A stretch of 64,000 nt of DNA, from positions 1 to 64,000 of the forward strand of contig NZ_VVIQ01000002.1 in assembly GCF_009728485.1 (NCBI RefSeq). The letters run 5' to 3'. The translations under genes were made by a program, and so were the position numbers. Numbering within the stretch: the first letter of the stretch is position 1; every line of letters begins with the position of its first letter. The notes under the pieces are model-generated. The model was not told where the DNA came from. It ran no database searches and worked only from the letters and a program-made list of their open reading frames with translations. The DNA is from Prevotella vespertina (GTDB lineage Bacteria; Bacteroidota; Bacteroidia; Bacteroidales; Bacteroidaceae). Positions 6,972 through 16,868 of this stretch are shown here, piece by piece.

Positions 6972-9203
6972 ATGAAAAAGCTGTTGTTTATTACGCTTGC
7001 AGTGCTATCTTGCATTACGAATATCGATGCTCTGGTCGTAAAGAATCCCGTTGATTATGTTAATCCATTGGTAGGCACTGCTTCAAAAAGCGAACTATCA
7101 ACGGGCAACACCTATCCCGCTATAGCATTACCATGGGCAATGAACTTTTGGACAGCACAAACAGGAAAGATGGGGGACGGCTGGACTTACGTTTACGGAG
7201 CCGACAAGATACGTGGTATTAAGCAAACGCACCAACCCAGTCCATGGATAAATGACTATGGGCAGTTCGCTTTCATGCCCATAACAGGCAAGAAAGTGTT
7301 CGACGAGGAAGGGCGAGCTAGCTGGTTCTCACATAAGGCGGAGACTGCTACACCTTATTATTATAAGGTCTATCTAGCCGATTATGACGCAACGGTAGAG
7401 CTTTCTCCGACTAGCAGAGCAGCCTCTGTTCGTGTCACCTACCCCACTACTAGCGAGGCTTACTTCCTTGTCGATGCTTTCGATAAGGGCTCTTCTGTGA
7501 CGATACTACCTGACAAACGCACCATTGTGGGCTATACTACAAAGAACAGTGGTGGTGTTCCTGATAACTTTAAGAACTACTTTGTTCTCCGTTTCGACCA
7601 TGATTTCGTTTATAAAGGATGCCTTTCTGATGGTAAACTAATCGATAATCAGCTTTCTGCAAGATGCAATCATGCGATGGCTTTTGTAGGTTTCCAGACC
7701 AAGAGGGGCGAACAGGTAAATGTGCAAGTAGCCTCTTCTTTCATCAGTGAAGAGCAAGCCTTTCGTAACTTAAAGGAGGTAGAAGGAAAGTCTTTCGAGC
7801 AAGTAAAGGCTGAAGGGAAAGCTGAATGGAACAAGGTGCTAGGGCGCATTGAGGTGGAAGACAATAATGTGGATCACCTCCGCACATTCTATAGTTGTCT
7901 TTATCGTTCCGTACTTTTCCCTCGTTCCTTCTATGAATTTGATGCCGACGGAAAGCCCATTCATTATAGTCCTTATAATGGAAAAGTACTCGAAGGATAC
8001 CTCTTCACCGATACAGGATATTGGGATACTTTCCGTTCATTGTTCCCCTTGCTCAACCTTATCTACCCTTCTATGAATGAGAAGATACAGGCAGGTTTAG
8101 TCAATGCTTATCGTGAGAGTGGATTCTTACCAGAGTGGGCTAGCCCTGGACATCGAGACTGTATGGTGGGCAATAATTCTGCTTCTGTGGTGGCAGATGC
8201 CTATATCAAGGGACTTCGGGGTTATGACATTGAAACGTTATGGAAGGCGGTTGTGCATGGAGCTAACGCCGTTCACCCCACTATCAGTTCGACTGGGCGC
8301 AAGGGATTTGAGTATTACAATCGTTTGGGATATGTGCCTTATGATGTTGGTATCAACGAGAGTGTAGCACGCACCTTGGAGTATGCTTATGACGATTGGT
8401 GTATCTATCAGTTGGGATTAAAGCTAGGGAAGAGTGCCAAGGTACTGCAACCTTTCAAGGAGCGAGCCATGAACTATAAGAATGTATTTGATAAAGAGAC
8501 TTGCTTAATGCGTGGTCGTAATGCGGACGGGAGCTTTCAGAAGCCCTTTAACCCATATAAGTGGGGAGACGCATTCACGGAAGGTAATAGTTGGCACTAC
8601 ACCTGGAGCGTGTTTCATGACCCGTCTGGTTTGGCACAACTGATGGGTGGTTACGATAAGTTCAACACGATGTTGGATAGTGTATTTAACCTACCGCCTG
8701 TATTCGACGATACCTATTATGGCTTCACTATTCATGAGATTCGTGAGATGCAGATAATGCACATGGGCAACTATGCACATGGTAATCAACCTATCCAACA
8801 CATGATTTACTTGTATGATTATAGCGGTCAACCATGGAAGACACAGTACTGGATTCGTGAGGTTATGAATCGATTATATACAGCACAGCCTGATGGTTAT
8901 TGCGGTGATGAAGACAATGGTCAGACTTCTGCCTGGTATGTTTTCTCGGCCTTAGGATTCTATCCAGTATGCCCTGGAAGTACGCAGTATATGATAGGAA
9001 CACCCTATTTTCACAAGGCAAAAATACATCTAGAAAATGGTAAAATAATCACCATCAATACGGATAAAAACGATGATAATAATCGCTTCATACAGCGTAT
9101 AATGATGAATGGTCAGCCTTATCAGCATTATTATTTGGAGCACAATAAACTAAAAGATGGTGTTTCTATCGATTTCATGATGGGTGATAAACCTTGTAAG
9201 TAA
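6972..9203 (+). CDS. Glycoside hydrolase family 92 alpha-mannosidase
   Basis: This is a 743-residue exported enzyme with a Sec signal peptide at about residues 1-20 (MKKLLFITLAVLSCITNIDA). The GH92 N-terminal signature VNPLVGTASKSE...NTYPAIALPWAMNFWTAQTG and the C-terminal EDNGQTSAWYVFSALGFYPV are clear, as are GYWDTFRSLFPL and GNQPIQHMIYLYDY. GH92 enzymes are calcium-dependent exo-mannosidases, mostly alpha-1,2, acting on mannan or N-glycans. There is no lipobox, so it is probably periplasmic. It stands alone, not in a SusCD locus. It may work with the GH125 enzyme at 60925, which acts on alpha-1,6 mannose. The exact linkage cannot be read from the sequence. Confidence 0.95.
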   Translation: MKKLLFITLAVLSCITNIDALVVKNPVDYVNPLVGTASKSELSTGNTYPAIALPWAMNFWTAQTGKMGDGWTYVYGADKIRGIKQTHQPSPWINDYGQFAFMPITGKKVFDEEGRASWFSHKAETATPYYYKVYLADYDATVELSPTSRAASVRVTYPTTSEAYFLVDAFDKGSSVTILPDKRTIVGYTTKNSGGVPDNFKNYFVLRFDHDFVYKGCLSDGKLIDNQLSARCNHAMAFVGFQTKRGEQVNVQVASSFISEEQAFRNLKEVEGKSFEQVKAEGKAEWNKVLGRIEVEDNNVDHLRTFYSCLYRSVLFPRSFYEFDADGKPIHYSPYNGKVLEGYLFTDTGYWDTFRSLFPLLNLIYPSMNEKIQAGLVNAYRESGFLPEWASPGHRDCMVGNNSASVVADAYIKGLRGYDIETLWKAVVHGANAVHPTISSTGRKGFEYYNRLGYVPYDVGINESVARTLEYAYDDWCIYQLGLKLGKSAKVLQPFKERAMNYKNVFDKETCLMRGRNADGSFQKPFNPYKWGDAFTEGNSWHYTWSVFHDPSGLAQLMGGYDKFNTMLDSVFNLPPVFDDTYYGFTIHEIREMQIMHMGNYAHGNQPIQHMIYLYDYSGQPWKTQYWIREVMNRLYTAQPDGYCGDEDNGQTSAWYVFSALGFYPVCPGSTQYMIGTPYFHKAKIHLENGKIITINTDKNDDNNRFIQRIMMNGQPYQHYYLEHNKLKDGVSIDFMMGDKPCK

Positions 9204-9239
9204 TGTGCTGGTGAGAGAAAGAACCTAACTACATTCAAA

Positions 9240-9349
9240 AGACAAGAGCCTCCTCTGTATAGCAAAGGAGGCTCTTCTTGTATAAAGGAGAGCCTTGCTT
9301 CACAGCAAGGAAACGCCTTCTTTGTTTCAGATAAAAGTCTAATTTTGCT
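9240..9349. repeat. 22-base-period degenerate array A (5 units)
   Basis: Cores lie at 9248 (GCC), 9270 (GGC), 9292 (GCC), 9314 (CGC) and 9336 (AGT), exactly 22 bases apart. Each core is preceded by a purine run and followed by a pyrimidine run. The first two units form an 11-base-pair stem (AAGAGCCTCCT, 9244-9254, with 9266-9276), so this part could also act as a terminator behind GH92. Confidence 0.75.
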
Positions 9350-9506
9350 ATGACAGATAGATTCATGTAGATGATGATACCCTTGTTTGTTCGCTCATAC
9401 AGCCCTACTTCTTAACCAAATTCTTGTTTCTCTGAAGTTTTGTAGCTGTCCACACATTCGTAAAATTTGTGTGTTTTGTTATCAACATAAAACTTTTCTC
9501 ATAAAC

Positions 9507-9538
9507 AAAAAAGCCTTCCCTAATGTTAGGGAAGGCTT
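9507..9538 (-). terminator. Intrinsic terminator of hcp
   Basis: AAGCCTTCCC (9511-9520) pairs with GGGAAGGCTT (9529-9538) around TAATGTTA. On the minus strand the stem is followed by a run of six U (complement of 9505-9510). It lies 30 bases behind the hcp stop codon. Confidence 0.8.
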
Positions 9539-9568
9539 CTGGTTCTTTACTTAAATTAGATGATTAAT

Positions 9569-11221
9569 TTATCCAACCATGCTTTTGAGATCCTCATCAA
9601 CAGTTGTGATACCACCGAGTCCGAAGTTCTCAACAAGTACATTTAGTACGTTTGGAGATACAAAAGCAGGGAGCGTAGGGCCGATATGGATGTTCTTAAT
9701 GCCAAGATAAAGTAGTGCCAAGAGAACGATAACAGCCTTCTGCTCATACCATGCGATGTTAAACTCGATAGGAAGATCATTGATGTCGTTAGCACCAAAG
9801 ATCTCTTTTAGCTTCATAGCTACCACTGCCCATGAGTATGAGTCATTACATTGACCAGCATCCAATACACGTGGTATACCATTAATATCACCAAGGTTTA
9901 GTTTGTTATACTTGAACTTTGCGCAACCACTTGTTAGTATAACAGTATCCTTTGGGAGGCGACTTGCAAAGTCACAATAGTAGTCACGGCTCTTCATTCT
10001 ACCATCACAACCACTCATCACAACGAACTTACGGATAGCACCAGACTTTACTGCGTCAACGACCTTATCGGCAAGTGCGAATACTTGTGCATGTGCGAAT
10101 CCACCAATAATCTCGCCTTGCTCGATAGCAGTTGGTGCTTTGCAGGTCTTAGCAATCTCAATTACTTCAGAGAAGTCTTTGTGTCCGTTTGCATCAGCTG
10201 TAATGTGTTTCCATCCTGGGAAACCTGTTGCATTAGTGGTGAATACACGATCCTTGTAGCTTGCCTTTGGTGAAGGAGGTACGATACAGTTGGTAGTAAA
10301 TACGATAGGACCATTGAATGTCTCGAACTCCTCCTTCTGTTTCCACCATGCATTACCATAGTTTCCAACAAGGTGCTTATACTTCTTTAATTGTGGATAG
10401 TAGTGTGCTGGTAACATTTCACCATGGGTATATACATCGATACCAGTACCTTCTGTCTGTTCCAATAATTGCTCAATATCCTTGAGATCATGACCTGAGA
10501 TAAGGATTCCAGGGCGATTACCTACACCGATGTTAACCTTTGTCAGCTCTGGATTACCATATGTTGTTGTGTTTGCTTTATCGAGTAGTGCCATTGCATC
10601 AACACCATACTTTCCAGTCTCCATAACGGTTGCAAGTAGGGTTTCCATATTAGCATTAGGATTAGAGATAGTCGCTAAGGCCTTCTCTATAAAAGCGATG
10701 ATTTCATCTTTGCGTTCGTTTAATCGGGATGCATGCTCATAATATGCTGCCATTCCTTTCAAGCCTAGAATGGTTAATTCCTTTAGTGAACGTAGATCTT
10801 CATTCTCGGTTCGTAGCACACCTTCTCGGTTACCTTCTGCCTCGTAATCAGCCTTTTCTCCACCCCATTTAACTTCTGGGTAGTCAGGAAGAGTGATGTT
10901 TTTTGATGCCGCAAGTTCGAGAAGCTCTCGTTTTAATTGTACTCCTTTATCTACCTTTGCCAATATTGCTTGATCATCAAAGTTTGCATTGGTGATAGTC
11001 ACGAAGAGAGAGTCAACAATGTAATCACCCACCTCTTGGCTTGTTTCTATACCTGAATTACGAAGCGAATCAGCGATAGTTCCAATGCCACGAGTCACTG
11101 CTAGTAATAAATCTTGCCAACGACTTGTGTCTGCCTTCTTGCCACATACACCTTGAATAGTACATCCTGTACCCTTTGCTGTTTCCTGACATTGGAAACA
11201 AAACATCTTGTTCTCTGCCAT
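9569..11221 (-). CDS. hcp: Hydroxylamine reductase (hybrid cluster protein)
   Basis: This 550-residue iron-sulfur enzyme reduces hydroxylamine and is linked to protection from nitric oxide and nitrosative stress. The N-terminal cluster is held by Cys8, Cys11, Cys20 and Cys26 ([15 protein letters not shown]). Hybrid-cluster regions include [49 protein letters not shown] and [11 protein letters not shown]. The cytoplasmic protein has normal length. It is a single gene, with its own -7 element at 11265-11272 and terminator at 9507-9538. A possible CRP/FNR-family site is at 11302-11315. No NADH-dependent reductase partner (hcr) is adjacent. Confidence 0.97.
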   Translation of the reverse strand: MAENKMFCFQCQETAKGTGCTIQGVCGKKADTSRWQDLLLAVTRGIGTIADSLRNSGIETSQEVGDYIVDSLFVTITNANFDDQAILAKVDKGVQLKRELLELAASKNITLPDYPEVKWGGEKADYEAEGNREGVLRTENEDLRSLKELTILGLKGMAAYYEHASRLNERKDEIIAFIEKALATISNPNANMETLLATVMETGKYGVDAMALLDKANTTTYGNPELTKVNIGVGNRPGILISGHDLKDIEQLLEQTEGTGIDVYTHGEMLPAHYYPQLKKYKHLVGNYGNAWWKQKEEFETFNGPIVFTTNCIVPPSPKASYKDRVFTTNATGFPGWKHITADANGHKDFSEVIEIAKTCKAPTAIEQGEIIGGFAHAQVFALADKVVDAVKSGAIRKFVVMSGCDGRMKSRDYYCDFASRLPKDTVILTSGCAKFKYNKLNLGDINGIPRVLDAGQCNDSYSWAVVAMKLKEIFGANDINDLPIEFNIAWYEQKAVIVLLALLYLGIKNIHIGPTLPAFVSPNVLNVLVENFGLGGITTVDEDLKSMVG

Positions 11222-11264
11222 TTTAAATTATTCCTTTGTAATGTTTTAATTTCGTTTTCGGTGG

Positions 11265-11315
11265 CAAAATTATAGACTAATTCATTCCTATTAGGTAACA
11301 TTTGTGACTTTACAA
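11265..11315 (-). promoter_or_regulatory. hcp promoter with possible CRP/FNR-family operator
   Basis: The -7 element TAATTTTG is the complement of 11265-11272. TTGT-N6-ACAA at 11302-11315 lies at roughly -45 to -57 from the predicted start, where a CRP/FNR-type activator such as HcpR would bind. The half sites match only at the outer four bases, so the operator is tentative. The rest of the 377-base gap up to 11599 shows only the promoter of the next gene. Confidence 0.35.
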
Positions 11316-11527
11316 GGTTAAAGTATATTAAATGTTAATCGTTCCTAATATCCCATATAAGACTTTTTAAGTGTAAAGAAGTACAATGAATGAAATAAAG
11401 GGGAACTCCCTATCACACAAAGATATGAGTTCTTATCATGTAAATATTTTATTCCTAAGCATGGAGAAAAGTTTTATAATAGTCAGAAAATGAACAACTA
11501 AGAGATGTTAAAAATTATACTTTGCAC

Positions 11528-11558
11528 TTGACAATATTAATTAAATATACTATATTTG
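11528..11558 (+). promoter_or_regulatory. Promoter of the AraC-type regulator gene
   Basis: TTG at 11528-11530, 20 bases, TATATTTG at 11551-11558. The predicted start near 11565 rules out a TTG start at 11575 in practice and supports the ATG at 11599. Confidence 0.55.
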
Positions 11559-11598
11559 CATTGTAATAACATATTTGGTAACTAAAAATCCACGGATT

Positions 11599-12057
11599 AT
11601 GGCTAAGTACAACTTAACTGAAAAAAAGGAGAAGATGGCCGCGTACCGTAGTTTGGTAAGTCCGCAATTGATGGATGAACTTAAGGAGAAAATTCTGAAT
11701 ATCATTCTAATCCAGCAGCGTTATAAAGACAAGAATTATTCTGCGAAACAGCTTGCTGAGGACTTAGGAACTAATACACGCTACATTTCTGCAGTAGTGA
11801 ATGTAAGGTTTCACATGAACTATACATCGTTCGTTAACAAATTCAGAATAGAGGAAGCTATGGCTTTACTGGTTGACAAACGATATCAGGATCTCAACAT
11901 GGAAGATATAAGTGACATGGTAGGATTTTCTAATAGACAGTCTTTCTATGCCTCGTTCTATCGTATTAATGGTGTTACTCCTCGTGACTACAAGATGCGT
12001 CATCTAGCCCAGCACCCCTCTGAAGAGATGCGATTAAAGAAACCGCTAAAGAAGTAA
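11599..12057 (+). CDS. AraC-type helix-turn-helix regulator
   Basis: This 152-residue protein starts at the ATG at 11599 (MAKYNLTEKKEKM). The frame runs 24 bases further up to a TTG, but that would leave almost no leader behind the promoter at 11528-11558. Residues from about 40 on form the two helix-turn-helix motifs of the AraC family (YSAKQLAEDLGTNTRYISAVVN and MEDISDMVGFSNRQSFYASFYRINGVTPRDYK). There is no N-terminal ligand or receiver domain, so the input signal is not visible. It is 26 bases upstream of the dpp3 gene, probably the same transcript. Confidence 0.85.
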   Translation: MAKYNLTEKKEKMAAYRSLVSPQLMDELKEKILNIILIQQRYKDKNYSAKQLAEDLGTNTRYISAVVNVRFHMNYTSFVNKFRIEEAMALLVDKRYQDLNMEDISDMVGFSNRQSFYASFYRINGVTPRDYKMRHLAQHPSEEMRLKKPLKK

Positions 12058-12083
12058 AAGGCGGTAAGTATATAATTAAGTCT

Positions 12084-14189
12084 ATGATAAAAGCAGTTGA
12101 AGAAGAATTTAATTATCTAGATGAACGTTTTGCCGATATACAAATGTTAAGGTATCGGCTACCCGAGTTTAGCAAGCTGACACTTGATCAGAAGCAACTC
12201 ATATATTGCCTTTCTAAGGCGACATTATATGGACGTGACATAACGTTTGACCAATTTGGAAAGTATAATCTCCGCATTAGAAAAATGTTGGAGACTATTT
12301 ACGTATATGTTCAAAGGGATAGATTCTCTGATCAGAAAATCCTTTTTTCTGACCAGAGAGGTAATAATAATAGTCAAAGAAACAAACTTGAGGATGAGTA
12401 TAATGGCTTAGAACAATATTTAAAGCAGGTTTGGTTTGCAAGCGGAATATATCATCATTATGCTTGTGACAAGTTTGCTCCTTTGTTCTCAGAGACTTTT
12501 TTGCGTGAAGTAACAATGAAGATTGATCCGAAGTTACTTCCACTTAAAGAAGGAGAAAGTGTTGAAGCAATGCTTGATGAGCTTTGCCCGATTATCTTCA
12601 ACCCAACAATTCAACCCAAACGTGTTAATAAGTCGGATGGTATTGACATCGTTCGTGAGTCTGCATGTAACTTCTATGATGGTGTAGAGCAGCATGAAGT
12701 TGAGGCTTTCTATGCCCAGATGAAGCTGGATGATGTTAATAAGAAGCTGTCTGTTAGTGATAGTTCGTCAGTTGAACAGAGTCCAATACAGCAATATGGT
12801 GCACCCTCTTATGGGCTAAATTCAACCCTAATAAAAGAGAATGGTATTATTCGTGAAGACGTTTGGAGGCTCAATGGCAAGTATGGTGCAGCCATAGAGA
12901 AGATTGTCTATTGGTTAGAGCAAGCAAAGAAATATGCTGAGAACGACCAACAACGTCATGTGATTAGCCTGCTTATAAAGTATTATACCTCAGGAGACCT
13001 GCGTGACTTTGATGTTTATTCGATAGAGTGGCTTAAGGAGCAAGATGCTCGCATTGATTTTATCAATGGTTTCATAGAAGTCTATGGAGACCCCATGGGC
13101 TTAAAAGGATCATGGGAAGGCATTGTTGAATACAAGGATCTCGATGCGACGCATCGTACACAAACAATTTCAACTAACGCTCAATGGTTTGAAGATCACT
13201 CTCCGGTCAATCCTATGTTTCGCAAGGAAAAGGTGAAGGGAGTCACTGCGAATGTTATTTGTGCAGCCATGCTTGGTGGCGATGAATACCCTGCTTCGGC
13301 TATTGGTATTAATCTTCCTAATGCCGATTGGATACGTGCAGAGTACGGATCTAAGAGTGTCACGATCTCTAATCTGACGCATGCTTATGACATGGCAGCG
13401 AAGGGTAACGGCTTTAGAGAAGAATTTGTTATCGATAAAGAAACGTGCCTATTGATGGATAAATATGCTGATATAACAGACAACTTACATACAGACTTGC
13501 ACGAATGTCTTGGTCATGGAAGTGGTAGATTACTCCCTGAAACCGATCCTGATGCGCTGAAGAACTATGGAAATACCATTGAAGAAGCCCGTGCCGACCT
13601 CTTTGGTCTTTATTATATAGCTGATGATAAGCTTCTTGAACTTGGTTTGCTCGCTGACAAGGAGGCATACAAAGCCCAATATTATGGCTATATGATGAAT
13701 GGATTACTCACTCAGCAGGTACGTATCAAGCCTGGTAAACAAATCGAAGAGTCCCACATGCAGAACCGAGCTCTTATTGCTCAATGGGCAATGGAACTAG
13801 GTAAAGAGGACAAGGTTGTCGAACTCATTAAGCGTATGGATACTACAACTGGCAAGGAGAAAACCTATGTTCGTATTAATGACTATGCTGCCTTGCGTCG
13901 TATCTTTGCACAAGAACTAGCGGAGATACAGCGTATCAAGAGCGAAGGCGACTTTGAGTCAGCACGAAAACTGGTAGAACGTTATGCCATCCAATTGGAT
14001 TCTAATATCCATGAAGAGGTTCTTTGTCGTTACAATCGCTTAAATATTGCTCCTTACAAAGGCTTTGTCAACCCCGTTTTGAAGCCTGTTCATAATGGGA
14101 AAGGAGATGTTGTTGATATAATAGTAGATTATTCTGAGACCTATACAGAGCAAATGCTCCGTTATTCAAGAGAATATCAAACATTATAA
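12084..14189 (+). CDS. Dipeptidyl peptidase III (M49 zinc metallopeptidase)
   Basis: This 701-residue enzyme removes dipeptides from the N-terminus of oligopeptides. The M49 zinc motif is HECLGH (residues 473-478; the family's HEXXGH), followed by the second ligand motif EEARADLFGLY. The Bacteroidota variant HECLGH is known from this family. I see no signal peptide, so the enzyme should be cytoplasmic and finish peptides after import. It follows the AraC-type gene by 26 bases and ends at a strong terminator (14199-14232). Confidence 0.93.
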   Translation: MIKAVEEEFNYLDERFADIQMLRYRLPEFSKLTLDQKQLIYCLSKATLYGRDITFDQFGKYNLRIRKMLETIYVYVQRDRFSDQKILFSDQRGNNNSQRNKLEDEYNGLEQYLKQVWFASGIYHHYACDKFAPLFSETFLREVTMKIDPKLLPLKEGESVEAMLDELCPIIFNPTIQPKRVNKSDGIDIVRESACNFYDGVEQHEVEAFYAQMKLDDVNKKLSVSDSSSVEQSPIQQYGAPSYGLNSTLIKENGIIREDVWRLNGKYGAAIEKIVYWLEQAKKYAENDQQRHVISLLIKYYTSGDLRDFDVYSIEWLKEQDARIDFINGFIEVYGDPMGLKGSWEGIVEYKDLDATHRTQTISTNAQWFEDHSPVNPMFRKEKVKGVTANVICAAMLGGDEYPASAIGINLPNADWIRAEYGSKSVTISNLTHAYDMAAKGNGFREEFVIDKETCLLMDKYADITDNLHTDLHECLGHGSGRLLPETDPDALKNYGNTIEEARADLFGLYYIADDKLLELGLLADKEAYKAQYYGYMMNGLLTQQVRIKPGKQIEESHMQNRALIAQWAMELGKEDKVVELIKRMDTTTGKEKTYVRINDYAALRRIFAQELAEIQRIKSEGDFESARKLVERYAIQLDSNIHEEVLCRYNRLNIAPYKGFVNPVLKPVHNGKGDVVDIIVDYSETYTEQMLRYSREYQTL

Positions 14190-14198
14190 AAAACGTGA

Positions 14199-14232
14199 GG
14201 GATGAAAACAAATGATGTTTTCATCCCTTTTT
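14199..14232 (+). terminator. Intrinsic terminator after the DPP III gene
   Basis: GGGATGAAAAC (14199-14209) pairs perfectly with GTTTTCATCCC (14217-14227), seven-base loop, then TTTTT. Confidence 0.85.
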
Positions 14233-14273
14233 CGTAGACATTATTTTCTATATAATTCATGGATAGTACTCTT

Positions 14274-14383
14274 AAAAGAAATGCTATCCTCTATTTGACA
14301 AGGGCGTTTCTTTGAGACAAGGAAGGGCTCTTCTCCCTATCAAGAAAGGCTCTCCTTGATGGAAGAAGAGCCTCTCCTTAATA
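14274..14383. repeat. 22-base-period degenerate array B (5 units)
   Basis: Cores at 14282 (TGC), 14304 (GCG), 14326 (GGC), 14348 (GGC) and 14370 (GCC), exactly 22 bases apart. It fills the space between the DPP III terminator and the gmd promoter, so it is probably outside any transcript. Its start resembles that of array C (CTCTATTTGAC in both). Confidence 0.75.
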
Positions 14384-14446
14384 GCTACAGTAACTTAATT
14401 CTAAAACTGCTAACGCTTAATTATAAAGAATATGTGCCTTAATACG

Positions 14447-14475
14447 TTGATTATTAATAATAATTTGTATCTTTG
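14447..14475 (+). promoter_or_regulatory. Promoter of gmd
   Basis: TTG at 14447-14449, 18 bases, TATCTTTG at 14468-14475. The predicted leader is about 55 bases before the ATG at 14536. Confidence 0.5.
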
Positions 14476-14535
14476 TACATTCGTATGTGATGACATAACG
14501 ACTTATAACAAAATAACAGATAAAAACTAGAAACA

Positions 14536-15627
14536 ATGAAGAAAACAGCTCTTATCACTGGTATCACGGGGCAAGATGGTTCCTATTTGGCTGAGTTATT
14601 ACTCGAGAAAGGATATGATGTTCATGGTACTATACGCCGTTCATCAGTAGACTTCCGTGAGCGTATCGCCCATTTAGAGGGGCGTCCTCATTTCCACTTA
14701 CACTATGCTGACCTTGGAGACTCTATGAGTATTCTTGGCGTTATAAGTAAGGTTCGCCCCAACGAGATCTATAATCTCGCCGCACAAAGCCATGTTCAAG
14801 TGAGCTTCGACTCGCCTGAGTTCACTGCAGATGTTGATGCTGTTGGTGTGTTGCGAATCTTAGAAGCAGTTCGCCAGTTGAATTTGACAGATACATGTCG
14901 TATCTATCAAGCTTCAACTTCAGAGTTATATGGTAAGGTTGAGGAGGTTCCACAGAACGAGAATACGCCTTTCCACCCTTATAGTCCATACGCTGTTGCA
15001 AAGCAATACGGCTTCTGGATAGTGAAAGAATATCGTGAGGCTTATAACATGTATTGCTGCTCTGGCATCCTTTTCAACCATGAGAGTGAACGTCGCGGAG
15101 AGACTTTTGTAACTCGAAAGATTACTCTCGCAGCAGCAAGAATAAAGCAAGGTAAACAAGAGAAACTCTATTTGGGCAACCTGAGTTCATTACGTGACTG
15201 GGGTTATGCAAAGGACTATGTCGAGTGTATGTGGCTTATCTTGCAACAGGAACAACCAGAGGACTTTGTTATCGCAACAGGCGTTCAACACAGTGTTCGT
15301 GAGTTCTGTTATTATGCTTTTAAACGCGTTGGTATCGAATTGGAGTTTAAGGGTGAAGGTATGAATGAGAAGGGTATTGACAAGGCAACTGGTAATGTCT
15401 TGATTGAAGTTAGCCCTGACTTCTATCGTCCAACAGACGTTGTTAATCTTTGGGGTGACCCAACGAAGGCTAAAGCAAAGCTAGGTTGGAATCCTAATAG
15501 TACGACCTTTGAAGAGCTAGTTAACATCATGGTTGACAATGATATGGCAAAGGTTGCATCTGAAGGAGCTGCTGAGAAGGTGAGAACGAACCTAGAAGAA
15601 TATCTTGAGAAGGGTATTGTGAAATAA
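14536..15627 (+). CDS. gmd: GDP-mannose 4,6-dehydratase
   Basis: It converts GDP-mannose to GDP-4-dehydro-6-deoxy-mannose, the first step to GDP-L-fucose. It is a short-chain dehydrogenase of 363 residues with the NADP-binding motif [13 protein letters not shown] at the N-terminus and the catalytic Tyr-x3-Lys in [27 protein letters not shown] is typical of the family. It is 17 bases upstream of fcl, and the two form the complete GDP-fucose branch. GDP-fucose feeds capsule, lipopolysaccharide or the O-glycosylation of exported proteins known in Bacteroidota. Confidence 0.97.
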   Translation: MKKTALITGITGQDGSYLAELLLEKGYDVHGTIRRSSVDFRERIAHLEGRPHFHLHYADLGDSMSILGVISKVRPNEIYNLAAQSHVQVSFDSPEFTADVDAVGVLRILEAVRQLNLTDTCRIYQASTSELYGKVEEVPQNENTPFHPYSPYAVAKQYGFWIVKEYREAYNMYCCSGILFNHESERRGETFVTRKITLAAARIKQGKQEKLYLGNLSSLRDWGYAKDYVECMWLILQQEQPEDFVIATGVQHSVREFCYYAFKRVGIELEFKGEGMNEKGIDKATGNVLIEVSPDFYRPTDVVNLWGDPTKAKAKLGWNPNSTTFEELVNIMVDNDMAKVASEGAAEKVRTNLEEYLEKGIVK

Positions 15628-15644
15628 AGCAAGGATACGGAAGT

Positions 15645-16847
15645 ATGAATAAAGATAGTAAGATCTATGTAGCTGGACACCATGGTTTGGTGGGTTCAGC
15701 TATATGGAATAACCTTGAAAAAAGAGGTTACAAGAATCTTGTGGGTAGGTCACATAAAGAGTTGGACTTAACCGATCAGCTTGCTGTAAAGCGATTCTTT
15801 GATGAGGAGAAACCCGATGCAGTTGTATTGGCTGCAGCCTTCGTTGGTGGTATCATGGCGAACTCTTTGTATCGTGCAGACTTCATTATGCAGAACATGA
15901 AGATGCAATGCAATGTCATAGAACAGAGCTATCTTCATGGCGTGGAGAAGTTACTTTTCCTAGGAAGTACTTGTATCTATCCTAAGAATGCACCACAACC
16001 AATGAAGGAGGAAGCGCTTCTCACTTCTCCTCTTGAATATACAAATGAGGAATACGCTATCGCTAAGATAGCTGGACTAAAGATGTGCGAGAGTTACAAC
16101 CTACAATATGGAACGAATTACATAGCCGTTATGCCAACCAATCTCTATGGTCCTAACGACAACTTCCACTTAGAGAACTCACATGTAATGCCAGCCATGA
16201 TGCGTAAGATCTACTTGTCTAAACTCATCCACGAGGGCAACTGGAATGCTATACGCAACGACATGGATAAACGCCCCATCAACCCAACTGACCAGTTGAG
16301 GGCACTCATTGGCGAAGGAAATGTTGATGGAAAGAACACTAAGGAACGCATTTTAAAGGCATTATCATTCTATGGTATCGAGAGCAATAAAGTGACACTC
16401 TGGGGGGATGGTAGTCCACTTCGTGAGTTCCTTTGGAGCGAAGATATGGCTGATGCCAGCGTGCATGTCCTCTTGAATGTAGACTTCAAAGACATCATCG
16501 GAATCGATAAGTATTCAAGTGTTTTCTATGGTGCTAAGATTGATGGAGCCGTCGATCGCAACAATTCAGAGGGTCGTGGAGGTGCTATCCCATCGTTAGG
16601 TGAGATTCGAAACTGCCACATTAATGTTGGTACAGGCAAAGAATTGACTATTAAAGAACTAGCGGAACTCGTAAAGAAAACCGTTCATTTCGAGGGAGAA
16701 ATTGTCTGGGATGCTGATAAACCCAATGGTACTCCACGCAAACTCATCGATGTTGAGAAGCTCCATAGACTTGGTTGGACACATAAAGTAGAGATAGATC
16801 AAGGTGTAGAGAAGCTCTATGAGTGGTATCAAGAAAGCCTAAGATAA
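15645..16847 (+). CDS. fcl: GDP-L-fucose synthase
   Basis: This epimerase-reductase turns GDP-4-dehydro-6-deoxy-mannose into GDP-L-fucose. The NADP motif is GHHGLVGSAI, the substrate motif FLGSTCIYP, and Tyr-x3-Lys is in YAIAKIAG. At 400 residues it is longer than the Escherichia coli enzyme. Extra segments sit in the middle (around residues 200-230 and 275-315), as is usual for the long Bacteroidota form. It follows gmd by 17 bases, and the prolyl oligopeptidase gene starts 21 bases after its stop, so all three may be co-transcribed. Confidence 0.96.
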   Translation: MNKDSKIYVAGHHGLVGSAIWNNLEKRGYKNLVGRSHKELDLTDQLAVKRFFDEEKPDAVVLAAAFVGGIMANSLYRADFIMQNMKMQCNVIEQSYLHGVEKLLFLGSTCIYPKNAPQPMKEEALLTSPLEYTNEEYAIAKIAGLKMCESYNLQYGTNYIAVMPTNLYGPNDNFHLENSHVMPAMMRKIYLSKLIHEGNWNAIRNDMDKRPINPTDQLRALIGEGNVDGKNTKERILKALSFYGIESNKVTLWGDGSPLREFLWSEDMADASVHVLLNVDFKDIIGIDKYSSVFYGAKIDGAVDRNNSEGRGGAIPSLGEIRNCHINVGTGKELTIKELAELVKKTVHFEGEIVWDADKPNGTPRKLIDVEKLHRLGWTHKVEIDQGVEKLYEWYQESLR

Positions 16848-16868
16848 TTCATTTTAACCTTTTACCAT

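Larger units (their letters stand above)
9204..9568. other. Gene-free stretch between convergent GH92 and hcp genes
   Basis: It contains the first 22-base-period array (9240-9349) and the hcp terminator (9507-9538). I see no gene in it. Confidence 0.7.
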
